Shown here: one piece after another, positions 1 through 6,872 of the stretch
Layout: each line of letters begins with the position of its first letter
How positions within the stretch are numbered: position 1 is the first letter of the stretch
Assembly: GCF_029714365.1 (NCBI RefSeq)
Contig: NZ_CP121659.1
Span: 3,309,001 to 3,373,000, forward strand
DNA: 64,000 bases
Reading direction: 5' to 3'
Source of the DNA: Sinorhizobium terangae
GTDB lineage: Bacteria > Pseudomonadota > Alphaproteobacteria > Rhizobiales > Rhizobiaceae
Notes under the pieces: generated by a model
What the model was told of the DNA's origin: nothing
Database searches by the model: none
Seen by the model: the letters and a program-made list of their open reading frames with translations, nothing else
Made by a program: the position numbers and the translations under genes

Positions 1-1528
1 AGAGCTCCTTATCCTGGCGATCCATCAGCCGAACGGTCATCTGTTGCGTCCGGCCGTTGATGTCGACGATGCCGAAGAATTGCAGGCCGGCAGATGGCGG
101 CAGGTTGCTGTCGATGCCGCCGCCGGACGCCTTGATGAAGCGGACCTCGGGGCCAAAGGTCATGTCGAGTTCCTTCGGACCGTAGGTGCCGGAATGCAAG
201 GGGCCGGACACGAACTCCCAGAAGGGCAGGAATTCCTTGAAGGCGGCGCGCGACGGATCGTAGTGATGTGCGGCCGTATAGTGGACGTCCGCCGTCAGCC
301 AGACAACGTTCTCGATCGCGTTGTCACGGATGAACCGCAGCAGGTCAGCGAATTCCGTCTCCCTTCCCATCGGCGCGCCGTTTTGGCCGTTGGAAATCGC
401 GTCCGACCCGCGTCTTGCCGAATAATCGTCCCAGACGACGAGGCCGATCGGCATGTCGCAGGCGATCACCTTCCAGGTGGCGCGCGAGGCAGCCAGTTCC
501 CGTTTCAGCCAGTCCGCCTGCCGCCAGCCGAAGAGACCGCCGTCGCCCTCCCCCTGGTTGGGGCCGCGATAGGAGCGCAGATCGACGAAAAAGACGTCCA
601 GCAATGGGCCGTAAGCAACCTTGCGGAAGATGCGTCCAGGCTGTGTCGGCAAGGTGCGGATCGGCGTCATCTCGTGGAAGGCACGAGCAGCACGCGACGC
701 GTAGACCGCCACGTCCTTTTCCGGATAGCGCGGATCGTCTCTGAGATCGGTCGAGGCCGACCAGTTGTTCAAGACCTCGTGGTCGTCCCATTGATAGAAG
801 GTGGGGCAGACGGCATTGAGCCCGCGCACGTGCTCATCGAGCAGATTGTATTTCCACTGGCCGCGATATTCTTCGAGCGTACGGGCGACGTCACGTTTCT
901 CGGGCGTGACGATCCGGTTCTTCCACATGCCCCCGTCCCGAAGCTTGATCTCGTCCGGGATGGGATTGTCGGCATAGATCGTGTCCCCGGAATGGATGAA
1001 GAAATTCGGCTCGTGAAGCTGCATGGTCGAATAGGTCTTCATGCCGACCTCGTCGATGCCCCAGCCCTGGCCTGCCGTGTCGCCGGACCAGACGAAACGC
1101 ACCGACCGTCGGCGCAACGGCGCCGTGCGGAAACGTCCGACGATCGGCTCGGACACGCGATTGGGGTCATAAAGATCGGTCGCGGTGAAGCGGTAGAAGA
1201 TGTCCTGGTCCGGCAGCAGGTTGTCGAGCCGGCCCTTGATCGCGCAGTCGGTCTGCGGCGTCGCGTCGATGTCGGGAAGCCGGACCGCATTCGAGAAGCT
1301 TTCGGTGGTCGAATATTCGACGGCTACCCGCGCTGGCCGGTCGACCCGCGTCCAGACCATGCCCGATTGCGTATCGACGTCACCGGACTGCACGCCATGC
1401 AGGAATTCCGGCCGCCCATAGCCGCGGGCATAGAAGGGTGTCGCAACACCGGAGGAAGCAACGAGACCGGCGGCGCCGGCGGAGAAGAGGAAAGAGCGCC
1501 TGGTCAGCGTGCTTCGAATGTCAGCCAA
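1..1528 (-). CDS. phoD: Alkaline phosphatase D (PhoD) family protein, 3' end cut by window
   Basis: Predicted secreted, metal-dependent phosphodiesterase/phosphatase of the PhoD family. It would release phosphate from organic esters in the periplasm. Reading the minus strand from a TTG at 1528 gives an N-terminus with a twin-arginine signal (TRRSFLFSAGA), then PhoD hallmarks: a SGDT segment, SGDTIYADNPIPDE, YQWDDHEV, DLRSYRGPN and WLTADVHYTA. The TTG start is supported by a GGAGG six bases upstream and by an in-frame stop just before it, with no ATG between. The reading frame is still open at position 1, so the C-terminus lies outside the window. The 290 bases upstream (1529-1820) hold a short imperfect palindrome near 1676-1699 and no gene I can support. 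The family is secure; the substrate is not known. Confidence 0.88.
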   Translation of the reverse strand, partial: MADIRSTLTRRSFLFSAGAAGLVASSGVATPFYARGYGRPEFLHGVQSGDVDTQSGMVWTRVDRPARVAVEYSTTESFSNAVRLPDIDATPQTDCAIKGRLDNLLPDQDIFYRFTATDLYDPNRVSEPIVGRFRTAPLRRRSVRFVWSGDTAGQGWGIDEVGMKTYSTMQLHEPNFFIHSGDTIYADNPIPDEIKLRDGGMWKNRIVTPEKRDVARTLEEYRGQWKYNLLDEHVRGLNAVCPTFYQWDDHEVLNNWSASTDLRDDPRYPEKDVAVYASRAARAFHEMTPIRTLPTQPGRIFRKVAYGPLLDVFFVDLRSYRGPNQGEGDGGLFGWRQADWLKRELAASRATWKVIACDMPIGLVVWDDYSARRGSDAISNGQNGAPMGRETEFADLLRFIRDNAIENVVWLTADVHYTAAHHYDPSRAAFKEFLPFWEFVSGPLHSGTYGPKELDMTFGPEVRFIKASGGGIDSNLPPSAGLQFFGIVDINGRTQQMTVRLMDRQDKEL

Positions 1529-1820
1529 ATTCTGCCTCCGGTACCGTTTCGCGAATCATCGGGTTCTCGCGGCGGACCATTGGCGAGCCGCATGTCAGCG
1601 GCTTTACAGCGGGATGAAACTATTTGAACGGTTTGGCGACAGTTCTATGAAAGAGCGGCGGTAAGGCGAACCCCGCCTATGGCCGCCTATCACCATAGGG
1701 TTGGGGAGGGGCGATGTTCCGTCGTCACGCTGGCGGGTACAGCTGCCGCGGCGGCCTTGCGCCACCGAAGCGACTGGCAGGGCGCAGATGCGCCGAAAGC
1801 CGCCTCACCTCATTCCCGCA

Positions 1821-2042
1821 TCAGTGCGTGAAATCGTAGTGATCCCGGACGTGATGGTTGAAATAGCCGCCGGCGGAGTCCGCATGCACCAGTTCCTCGT
1901 AGATGCTCTCCGGAACATCGAGGTAATGGTAAGGTCTGCGATTGCCGACGAACCAGACGCTGAGCGTCCGATGGCGCGCGTCGTAATTGACACGTTGGAT
2001 CGCGGAAGAGTCCAGGATCGCGGACGATTGCAACATTGGCAT
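1821..2042 (-). CDS. KTSC domain protein
   Basis: Small protein made of a KTSC domain, a fold of about 60 residues found alone or fused to lysyl-tRNA synthetase-like and other proteins; its role is not established. Visible hallmarks are the SSAI-x-x-V-x-YD start, the strand LSVWFVGNRRPYHYLDVP, and the end motif HADSAGGYFNHHVRDHY. I chose the ATG at 2042 (MPMLQSSA...) because the domain begins right after it and a weak GGGAAG lies upstream. An in-frame ATG at 2090 would add 16 residues with no ribosome site in front. The gene stands alone, convergent with nothing and upstream of a RIME-like repeat. Confidence 0.72.
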   Translation of the reverse strand: MPMLQSSAILDSSAIQRVNYDARHRTLSVWFVGNRRPYHYLDVPESIYEELVHADSAGGYFNHHVRDHYDFTH

Positions 2043-2164
2043 TGGCGTCTTCCCGGTTGATTTCCAGAAGTCGCTGACACCTGACATCATACATCAATGG
2101 CCGCGATTTTTAAACGACGCTGCGCCGCCTGGCGCCGGCGTCCCGCGCAAGGCAGCCGCGGGCA

Positions 2165-2238
2165 ATGAAGACGCAGCACTTTGAATTGCCGCATGAATTG
2201 TCCATAACTCGGGTCCCGAATTACGGAATCGTGCAAAT
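2165..2238. repeat. Degraded RIME-like repeat fragment
   Basis: The stretch contains the segment cactttgaattgc followed by a degraded palindrome centred near 2215 (ACTCGGGTCCCGAATT-like). The same order of motifs (gcactttgaa, then a hairpin ending in an ATGCA-type box) occurs in the intact copy at 62598-62703. It fills the gap in front of the amidase gene. The call rests on similarity between copies in this window. Confidence 0.45.
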
Positions 2239-2268
2239 AGCGGCTATCCCATTCACGAGGTCTTCTCC

Positions 2269-3576
2269 TTGGCCCAATCGAACACCCCCTCTCGCGACCG
2301 GCTCGAAGCCGTTCTCGCCCGCCTGGATGCGCGCCGGGCCAAAGAACGTGTCTTCGTGAAACTCTATTCAGACATCGCCCGCGCGGAGGCCGACGCCGCC
2401 GACCGAAGGCTGAGCGATGGAAAGAGCCTCGGCCCGCTCGACGGCCGGATCGTCTCGATCAAGGACCTCTTCGACGTCGTCGGCGAGCCGACGCTTGCCG
2501 GCTCGGTCATTCGCCGGGCGGCAGAACCGGCTGCGGCGGACGCGGCGGTCGTCCAGCGGCTGCGCGCCGCCGGCGCCGTCATCATCGGCAAGACGCACAT
2601 GACCGAATTCGCGTTTACCGCCGTTGGCCTCAATCCGCACTATCCGGTACCCGGCAATGCGATCGACGCGCGCCTCGTACCCGGCGGCTCATCGTCCGGC
2701 GCGGCCGTCTCTGTGGCGGAAGGCACAAGCGAGATCGCCATCGGCTCGGACACCGGCGGCTCGGTGCGCATTCCGGCGGCGTTGAACGGCCTCGTCGGCT
2801 TCAAGCCGACCGCAAGGCGTGTACCCCTCGACGGCGCATTCCCCCTATCGCCAAGCCTCGATTCGATCGGCCCCCTCGCACGCACGGTCGCCGACTGCGC
2901 GCTTGCCGATGCTATCATGGCGGGCGATACGCCAGGACCGTTGACGCCGCTGGCCCTCGACGGATTGACGCTCGGGCTTCCGAAAGGCCTGCTCCTCGAC
3001 GACCTCGCGCCGGAGATCGCCAGGGCCTTCGAGGCGAGCCTGCAAACGCTCTCCCGCGCCGGCGCAAAAATCGCCGAATGCAGCATCGACGATCTGCTCC
3101 TCCGCTTTGCCGAGGCAACGCAGATCGGCTCGATCGCCGCCATCGAAGGCAGCCGTATACATCGCGACTGGCTTGACGACGGGGACGCACCCGTCGATAC
3201 CCGGGTAACATCCACGCTGCGCCGGCGCCTGACCGTACCCGATGCCACACTGGAAAAGCTGCTGCAGACGCGACAGGTCCTCATTCGCGCCATGCACGAG
3301 CGGCTGGCGCCCTACGACCTCATCGTCCTTCCGACCATGCCGATCCCCGCCGTCCGCATTGTCTCTGTGGAACATGACCAACAGGAGTATCGTCGCGTCG
3401 AAGACCTGCTCCTGCGCAACACGCAGGTCGCCAATCAATTCGACCTGACGGCTGTCACGCTGCCGATGGCTGGCACAAGCCTACCGGCGGGTTTGATGCT
3501 GGTCGGACGAAGCGGGACGGACCGGACGCTGCTGGCCGCAGCGGCGTCCGTCGAAAGGTTGCTGCAAGCCGGCTGA
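2269..3576 (+). CDS. Amidase signature family enzyme
   Basis: Amidase-signature hydrolase of 435 residues, a Ser-cisSer-Lys enzyme that hydrolyses a carboxamide; the substrate cannot be told from sequence. The triad is visible: Lys65 in SIKDLFD, the cis-Ser within GGSSSG (about 141-143) and the nucleophile Ser165 in SDTGGSVR. The protein ends in the usual TLPMAG...PAGLMLVGR segment. The start is TTG at 2269, preceded by GAGG at 2258-2261; no ATG fits better. It lacks a signal peptide, so it should be cytosolic. Its length is typical of family members, and it is not the GatA subunit because no gatC or gatB is adjacent. Neighbours give no pathway hint. Confidence 0.88.
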   Translation: MAQSNTPSRDRLEAVLARLDARRAKERVFVKLYSDIARAEADAADRRLSDGKSLGPLDGRIVSIKDLFDVVGEPTLAGSVIRRAAEPAAADAAVVQRLRAAGAVIIGKTHMTEFAFTAVGLNPHYPVPGNAIDARLVPGGSSSGAAVSVAEGTSEIAIGSDTGGSVRIPAALNGLVGFKPTARRVPLDGAFPLSPSLDSIGPLARTVADCALADAIMAGDTPGPLTPLALDGLTLGLPKGLLLDDLAPEIARAFEASLQTLSRAGAKIAECSIDDLLLRFAEATQIGSIAAIEGSRIHRDWLDDGDAPVDTRVTSTLRRRLTVPDATLEKLLQTRQVLIRAMHERLAPYDLIVLPTMPIPAVRIVSVEHDQQEYRRVEDLLLRNTQVANQFDLTAVTLPMAGTSLPAGLMLVGRSGTDRTLLAAAASVERLLQAG

Positions 3577-3593
3577 ATGATGCGGCCTAAGCT

Positions 3594-3755
3594 TCAATGC
3601 ACAGCCTCGGACGCCCCATCCTCGTCGAGGATCCGAAATGCATCTTCGAGCGCGGCAACCAGAATGTCCGTGAGTTCGTCGCCGCGATTGTTGGCGAGAA
3701 GCAGGGCCAGAGCGGCATCCTGCGGGTCGCTGTAGTGCTGAACATCATTTGACAT
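3594..3755 (-). CDS. Small acidic protein of unknown function
   Basis: A 53-residue reading frame, MSNDVQHYSDPQDAALALLL onward, ending in ...DEDGASEAVH. It is acidic and largely helical by inspection, with no transmembrane or signal segment. The ATG at 3755 has a purine-rich GAAAGAGGACGATGAG run directly upstream; longer versions of the frame start in unlikely sequence. I do not recognise the family. The codon use matches the surrounding chromosome, and the composition argues for a real gene rather than chance. Convergent with the amidase gene, 17 bases apart. Confidence 0.6.
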   Translation of the reverse strand: MSNDVQHYSDPQDAALALLLANNRGDELTDILVAALEDAFRILDEDGASEAVH

Positions 3756-3935
3756 CTCATCGTCCTCTTTCGCCGCGTCACATTCCGGCAGTTGAGACGG
3801 TGATAGGAAGGCCGACTTGTGCAGGGCTTGTGGGACGGCGCAAATCACCGCTCGCTGCAGCGCCGCCTGTCTTACACGACAGCAGGGTAGTGCTGCCTCG
3901 TCGGCCGCGGTACGGCAACGCTTCTCCTCAAGCCT

Positions 3936-4041
3936 CATTCCTGCTTGTCACAGGAATCCAGCCAACTCAAGTCCTTGGGCTGAATGACTCTTCTGCGCCG
4001 CGGACGCGGCGCTGCTGGATACCTGTGACAAGCACAGGGAT
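3936..4041. repeat. Long palindromic intergenic element
   Basis: Two arms of 21 bases match as inverted repeats with one mismatch: tgcttgtcacaggaatccagc (minus the last base, 3942-3962) and its complement near 4014-4034. Between them lies a smaller palindrome around the run GCGCCGCGGACGCGGCG. The whole intergenic gap 3756-4225 holds no coding frame I can support; this element and a short RIME-like trace at 4108-4120 are what it contains. It could be a mobile palindromic repeat or a structured RNA. Confidence 0.6.
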
Positions 4042-4225
4042 CACGGCAGAAACACATTCGTCAAACCCGTTGCGCTACTGTGTACTGTCATCAGGCGCGC
4101 AAAGGATGCTGTAGCGCTTTGGATTGCTATTTGTTCCGGCTGTGCCCCCTGTGGGGTACGCTTTTTGCTCGCCCTTGCATTGCAGGCACGATAGAGGATC
4201 ACGGAACTCGACGGCGGATGTGAGG

Positions 4226-4735
4226 ATGGCGAAGAAGAAAACCGACAATACACATTATCTGCAGCGGCTGAGATCCGAGTTCCCCGATGTCCATGGCGCT
4301 TTTCTTTCCGGCAGGATCCCATCCTTGCGCAAGGCCCTCGTGACCGCCGGCATAAAGCCGGAGCGCACCCGGCTTGATAAGCTCAAGAATTCCTGGGGGA
4401 AGGCGACCGACGCCGAGCGTGATGCCTTTTTGAACTGGCTCGCGGCCAGGGGCGCGCTGTCAACAACGGCTGCTGCGCATTCCCCCGCCCCATCGCCCTC
4501 TGCGGCTGCCGTGGAGGCTCCGATCGCAAGCGGCCGCTATCTGCTGCCCTCCGCGATCACGGAGATCAAAGCGATCATGGCCCAACGCCGGCTGAAGCCG
4601 GGCGACGTCATGCAGGAAATCGGGTTCGCCCCCGACGACCGTTCCCTCGCCCATGCGCTTGCCCGCGGCGCAAGCCTCAGATTGGCGGTGATCGCCGCGT
4701 TGGAGGCATGGCTGCGCACGAACGCGCCGGGATGA
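4226..4735 (+). CDS. Protein of unknown function, two helical DNA-binding-like halves
   Basis: A 169-residue protein I do not recognise. The N-terminal half is basic, starting MAKKKTDNTHYLQRLRSEF, and contains SLRKALVTAGIKPERTRL, which reads like a helix-turn-helix, followed by a conserved-looking LKNSWGKATDAERDAFLNWL. After a low-complexity Ala/Pro/Ser linker (about 79-103), the C-terminal half (IMAQRRLKPGDVMQEIG...LARGASLRLAVIAALEAWL) again suggests an HTH or regulator-like module. The ATG at 4226 is the first Met of the conserved region; the frame stays open upstream but reads poorly. A frameshifted paralogue lies inside the island at 14425-14918. The DUF429-like gene follows 37 bases downstream in the same direction. 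A regulatory role is a guess. Confidence 0.6.
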   Translation: MAKKKTDNTHYLQRLRSEFPDVHGAFLSGRIPSLRKALVTAGIKPERTRLDKLKNSWGKATDAERDAFLNWLAARGALSTTAAAHSPAPSPSAAAVEAPIASGRYLLPSAITEIKAIMAQRRLKPGDVMQEIGFAPDDRSLAHALARGASLRLAVIAALEAWLRTNAPG

Positions 4736-4772
4736 GCCTACAGGTGTGATTTCGGCACGAGCAGCGCTTGCC

Positions 4773-5573
4773 ATGGGAGTTGCAACGTTGAAGGAAACCC
4801 GCTCCGACCAACTGCTCGGCATCGACGTCGGATACTCGCGGTCGCGGCCGACCACGGGCGTTGCGTGGTGTGTCGACGGAAACTTCGGCTGCGCACGGAC
4901 GCACAGTGACTGGGACCGCCGACAGCGCCACATTCCGGCGTCGACGACATTCTCGGTTATCGCCATCGACGGCCCCTTGATGCCGCCTGACGCGCCCGAT
5001 GACCTCGGTCGTTTCTGCGAACGCCTATTTATCCGCGGGGCATTCCAAACGCGCTGCAAGCCGGGACTCAGCCACCACGGCCATGGTCTCGCCCTGAGAA
5101 AAGCCGCGGCCGAGACGGCAGCGCAGGTCAGGCACCTTGCGGCCGCACCGATGATCGCCAAGTCCGTCATCCCCGGAGCCGCAATCATCGAAGCTTTCCC
5201 CAACGCCTTTCTCGGCGTCCTTCTTGAGAATGAGCGTTTTGCCATGTCGAAGGCGGCGAAGCGCAGGAAGTTCGACTGGCTGTACGACCATTCGGTTGAA
5301 AGCCGCGTCTTCGACAGGCTTCTTCGCGCCATCGGCTGGAACAATGAGACGTTGCTTCAGAAGGTCACAACCGAACGAGACCATGAAAAACGGGCAGCGT
5401 GGATCTGCCTACTGACAGCGGCAACCGCCGCCGCAGGCAAGTCCGAAATCGTCGGGGACGACGCCGGAGGTTGGCTCTGGCTACCGCCGGCGGAGCTTTG
5501 GGCGGAGTGGGCGAGACAGGCTTTGGCGGAGAACAGGGCAGCCGTGTCGGCGAGTGGCACAACGGGCAGCTAG
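4773..5573 (+). CDS. DUF429-like predicted nuclease
   Basis: About 266 residues resembling DUF429, a family predicted to share the RNase H fold. Visible are LLGIDVG near the N-terminus, FSVIAIDGPL in the middle and AIIEAFPNAFLGVLL after it. The acidic residues in GID, AID and IIEAFP would be the putative metal ligands. The start is uncertain. The ATG at 4773 has no clear ribosome site, a GTG lies at 4746, and a TTG at 4788 has GGGAG eight bases upstream and would start the protein just before the domain. It stops 27 bases before the left tRNA-Ser copy, so it is the last chromosomal gene before the island. Function is not established for the family. Confidence 0.55.
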   Translation: MGVATLKETRSDQLLGIDVGYSRSRPTTGVAWCVDGNFGCARTHSDWDRRQRHIPASTTFSVIAIDGPLMPPDAPDDLGRFCERLFIRGAFQTRCKPGLSHHGHGLALRKAAAETAAQVRHLAAAPMIAKSVIPGAAIIEAFPNAFLGVLLENERFAMSKAAKRRKFDWLYDHSVESRVFDRLLRAIGWNNETLLQKVTTERDHEKRAAWICLLTAATAAAGKSEIVGDDAGGWLWLPPAELWAEWARQALAENRAAVSASGTTGS

Positions 5574-5599
5574 GCGTTGTTTAGCCATCGCGTCATTTA

Positions 5600-5748
5600 C
5601 TGGCGGAGAGGGGGGGATTCGAACCCCCGATGGGCTTGCACCCATGCCGCATTTCGAGTGCGGTGCATTCAACCACTCTGCCACCTCTCCGCGGGGCCGG
5701 TTGGCGCTTGGACAGCGCGGTCGGGTTCATAGCGGCAGGTTAGTATAG
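5600..5748. repeat. Left direct repeat of island (attL-like), contains tRNA-Ser copy
   Basis: Bases 5600-5692 are identical to 22725-22817, and similarity continues with a few mismatches through the next ~55 bases to the box ttcatagcggcag, then stops. The repeat includes the whole tRNA-Ser gene and its -10 region. On the other side similarity stops abruptly one base beyond the CCA end. This is the pattern of a tRNA-targeted integration event. Confidence 0.8.
5601..5690 (-). tRNA. tRNA-Ser (CGA), left copy
   Basis: A 90-base class II tRNA on the minus strand, with encoded CCA at 5601-5603. The acceptor GGAGAGG pairs with CCTCTCC, the anticodon stem-loop is CCGCA-CTCGAAA-TGCGG giving anticodon CGA, the long variable arm is ATGGGTGCAAGCCCAT, and the T arm has the GGTTCGAATCC form. 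It is identical to the copy at 22726-22815. Upstream, the -10 box TATGAA is kept, but the -35 position reads TAGCGG instead of TTGCCA in the right copy, so this copy may be weakly expressed. Confidence 0.95.
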
Positions 5749-5785
5749 CCGCTATCATCACTGAACCGGCACGATGGGCGTGGCC

Positions 5786-6730
5786 TCATTGTGCCGGATC
5801 GTCGACGGCAGTGGAAGCGGCAGCAATTCCGAGGACTGCACCCAGGGGCACGCTATCCCCTTCTCGGAGCCAGTCGCCGTATCCGGTCGAGCTTCGCCCC
5901 TTCACGAGAGCAGACGCCGGTGAGGGTTTGGAGAAAGGTATATCTCGCGTCAGCTCCAAGTGATCTCCTCTAGGAAGGAGCCCTCCATCTCCGATCAGCT
6001 GGTCCCGAAGCTTCTTAACGTTCGCCGGCAGGCTCTCCGTCGTCTTCGTGTTGATCTTCGAGCCCGTCAAGAGCACGTAGGCACCGTCAGCATATCTGAG
6101 GTAGGCCCGATCATCCGGCCGCTTGGGCAGTGTCGCGTAAAGGTCGATCGACAAGGTCGGCACCTCAACAATGGCCGGATCGTTTTGCTTGGCTGGCGAC
6201 GTCGACGTTCGCTCCTGGACGGAGAAGAGGTCATAGCCCAGGGCCTCGAGCACGTAGATCATGTTCCCCAAATAGGTCTGCATGGTCGCGATATCAGCGC
6301 GCGGCAAATTGGAGCTCGTCGGCTTGTTGGCATTCGCGACCACCACCTTGCCGCTGTTGCCGCGCAGGATCGACCACAGCTTCAGCTCCAGCCACTTCAC
6401 ATGCGCTCGCGTGAGATTGTCGTCCTTGCTCGTGAAGATCAGGAAAGTATCGAATTCGATCGGGAACTTGCCGTTCGTGTAACGCTGGGAAAAGTCGTCA
6501 CTTTCGCCGACATAGATCTCCGGCAGGTCGTCATCGGCGCCGCTTCTAATCAACAGATAGACACAGGAACGGCTCAGAACCTCGGCTTCCAGAGCTTTCT
6601 TGAAGAATTCCGGTTGCCCGGTGATCGCAACGCCTGTCCAGTTGTCGAGCTCGACCGTGCGAAGACTTCGAGGATCCTGACCGGTGATGAAGATCTTCAC
6701 GACCCGACCGACAGCTTCACCGTAACTCAT
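5786..6730 (-). CDS. GIY-YIG nuclease-like protein with C-terminal DUF4357
   Basis: A 314-residue protein. The N-terminal region carries a degenerate GIY-YIG nuclease core: SCVYLLIRSG for the first strand, EIYVGES for the second, an Arg in FSQRY, and the helix WLELKLWSIL with the likely catalytic Glu. The C-terminus matches the DUF4357 pattern, with YADGAYVLLTGSKI and FSKPSPASALVKGRSSTGYGDWL. Proteins of this layout are often found beside restriction systems, and this one is transcribed divergently from hsdR with a 142-base gap. I chose the ATG at 6730; upstream in-frame residues look non-coding and overlap the hsdR leader. It could be an accessory nuclease or an island-encoded defence factor; direct evidence is lacking. 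Confidence 0.72.
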   Translation of the reverse strand: MSYGEAVGRVVKIFITGQDPRSLRTVELDNWTGVAITGQPEFFKKALEAEVLSRSCVYLLIRSGADDDLPEIYVGESDDFSQRYTNGKFPIEFDTFLIFTSKDDNLTRAHVKWLELKLWSILRGNSGKVVVANANKPTSSNLPRADIATMQTYLGNMIYVLEALGYDLFSVQERTSTSPAKQNDPAIVEVPTLSIDLYATLPKRPDDRAYLRYADGAYVLLTGSKINTKTTESLPANVKKLRDQLIGDGGLLPRGDHLELTRDIPFSKPSPASALVKGRSSTGYGDWLREGDSVPLGAVLGIAAASTAVDDPAQ

Positions 6731-6818
6731 GAACAAAGCACCCACCCACGCCTGCGATTGAAGTGCAGTAACGCGCAGGCTTGCCCGTAAGTCAAAGCCT
6801 TGACTGAAACTTTTCAGC

Positions 6819-6832
6819 TTTTGCGTGCAAAA
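6819..6832. promoter_or_regulatory. Perfect 14-base palindrome in divergent promoter region
   Basis: TTTTGC-GT-GCAAAA lies between the divergent GIY-YIG gene (start 6730) and hsdR (start 6873). It is placed where an operator controlling either gene would sit. There is a TTGACT just upstream (6800-6805) without a convincing -10 at normal spacing. No known regulator box matches it; the role is inferred from position and symmetry. Confidence 0.3.
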
Positions 6833-6872
6833 TGACTTCCCTATTGCTGGCGTGGTTCGTAATGTCTCACCC

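Noticed and set aside
44..1627. Long plus-strand reading frame of 527 codons
   Set aside because: It is the antisense shadow of phoD. The minus strand gives a Tat signal and continuous PhoD motifs; the plus-strand translation has no recognisable domain.
1672..1706. Palindrome upstream of phoD as a Pho box or terminator
   Set aside because: The dyad is imperfect, lacks a T run and does not match the Pho box repeats.
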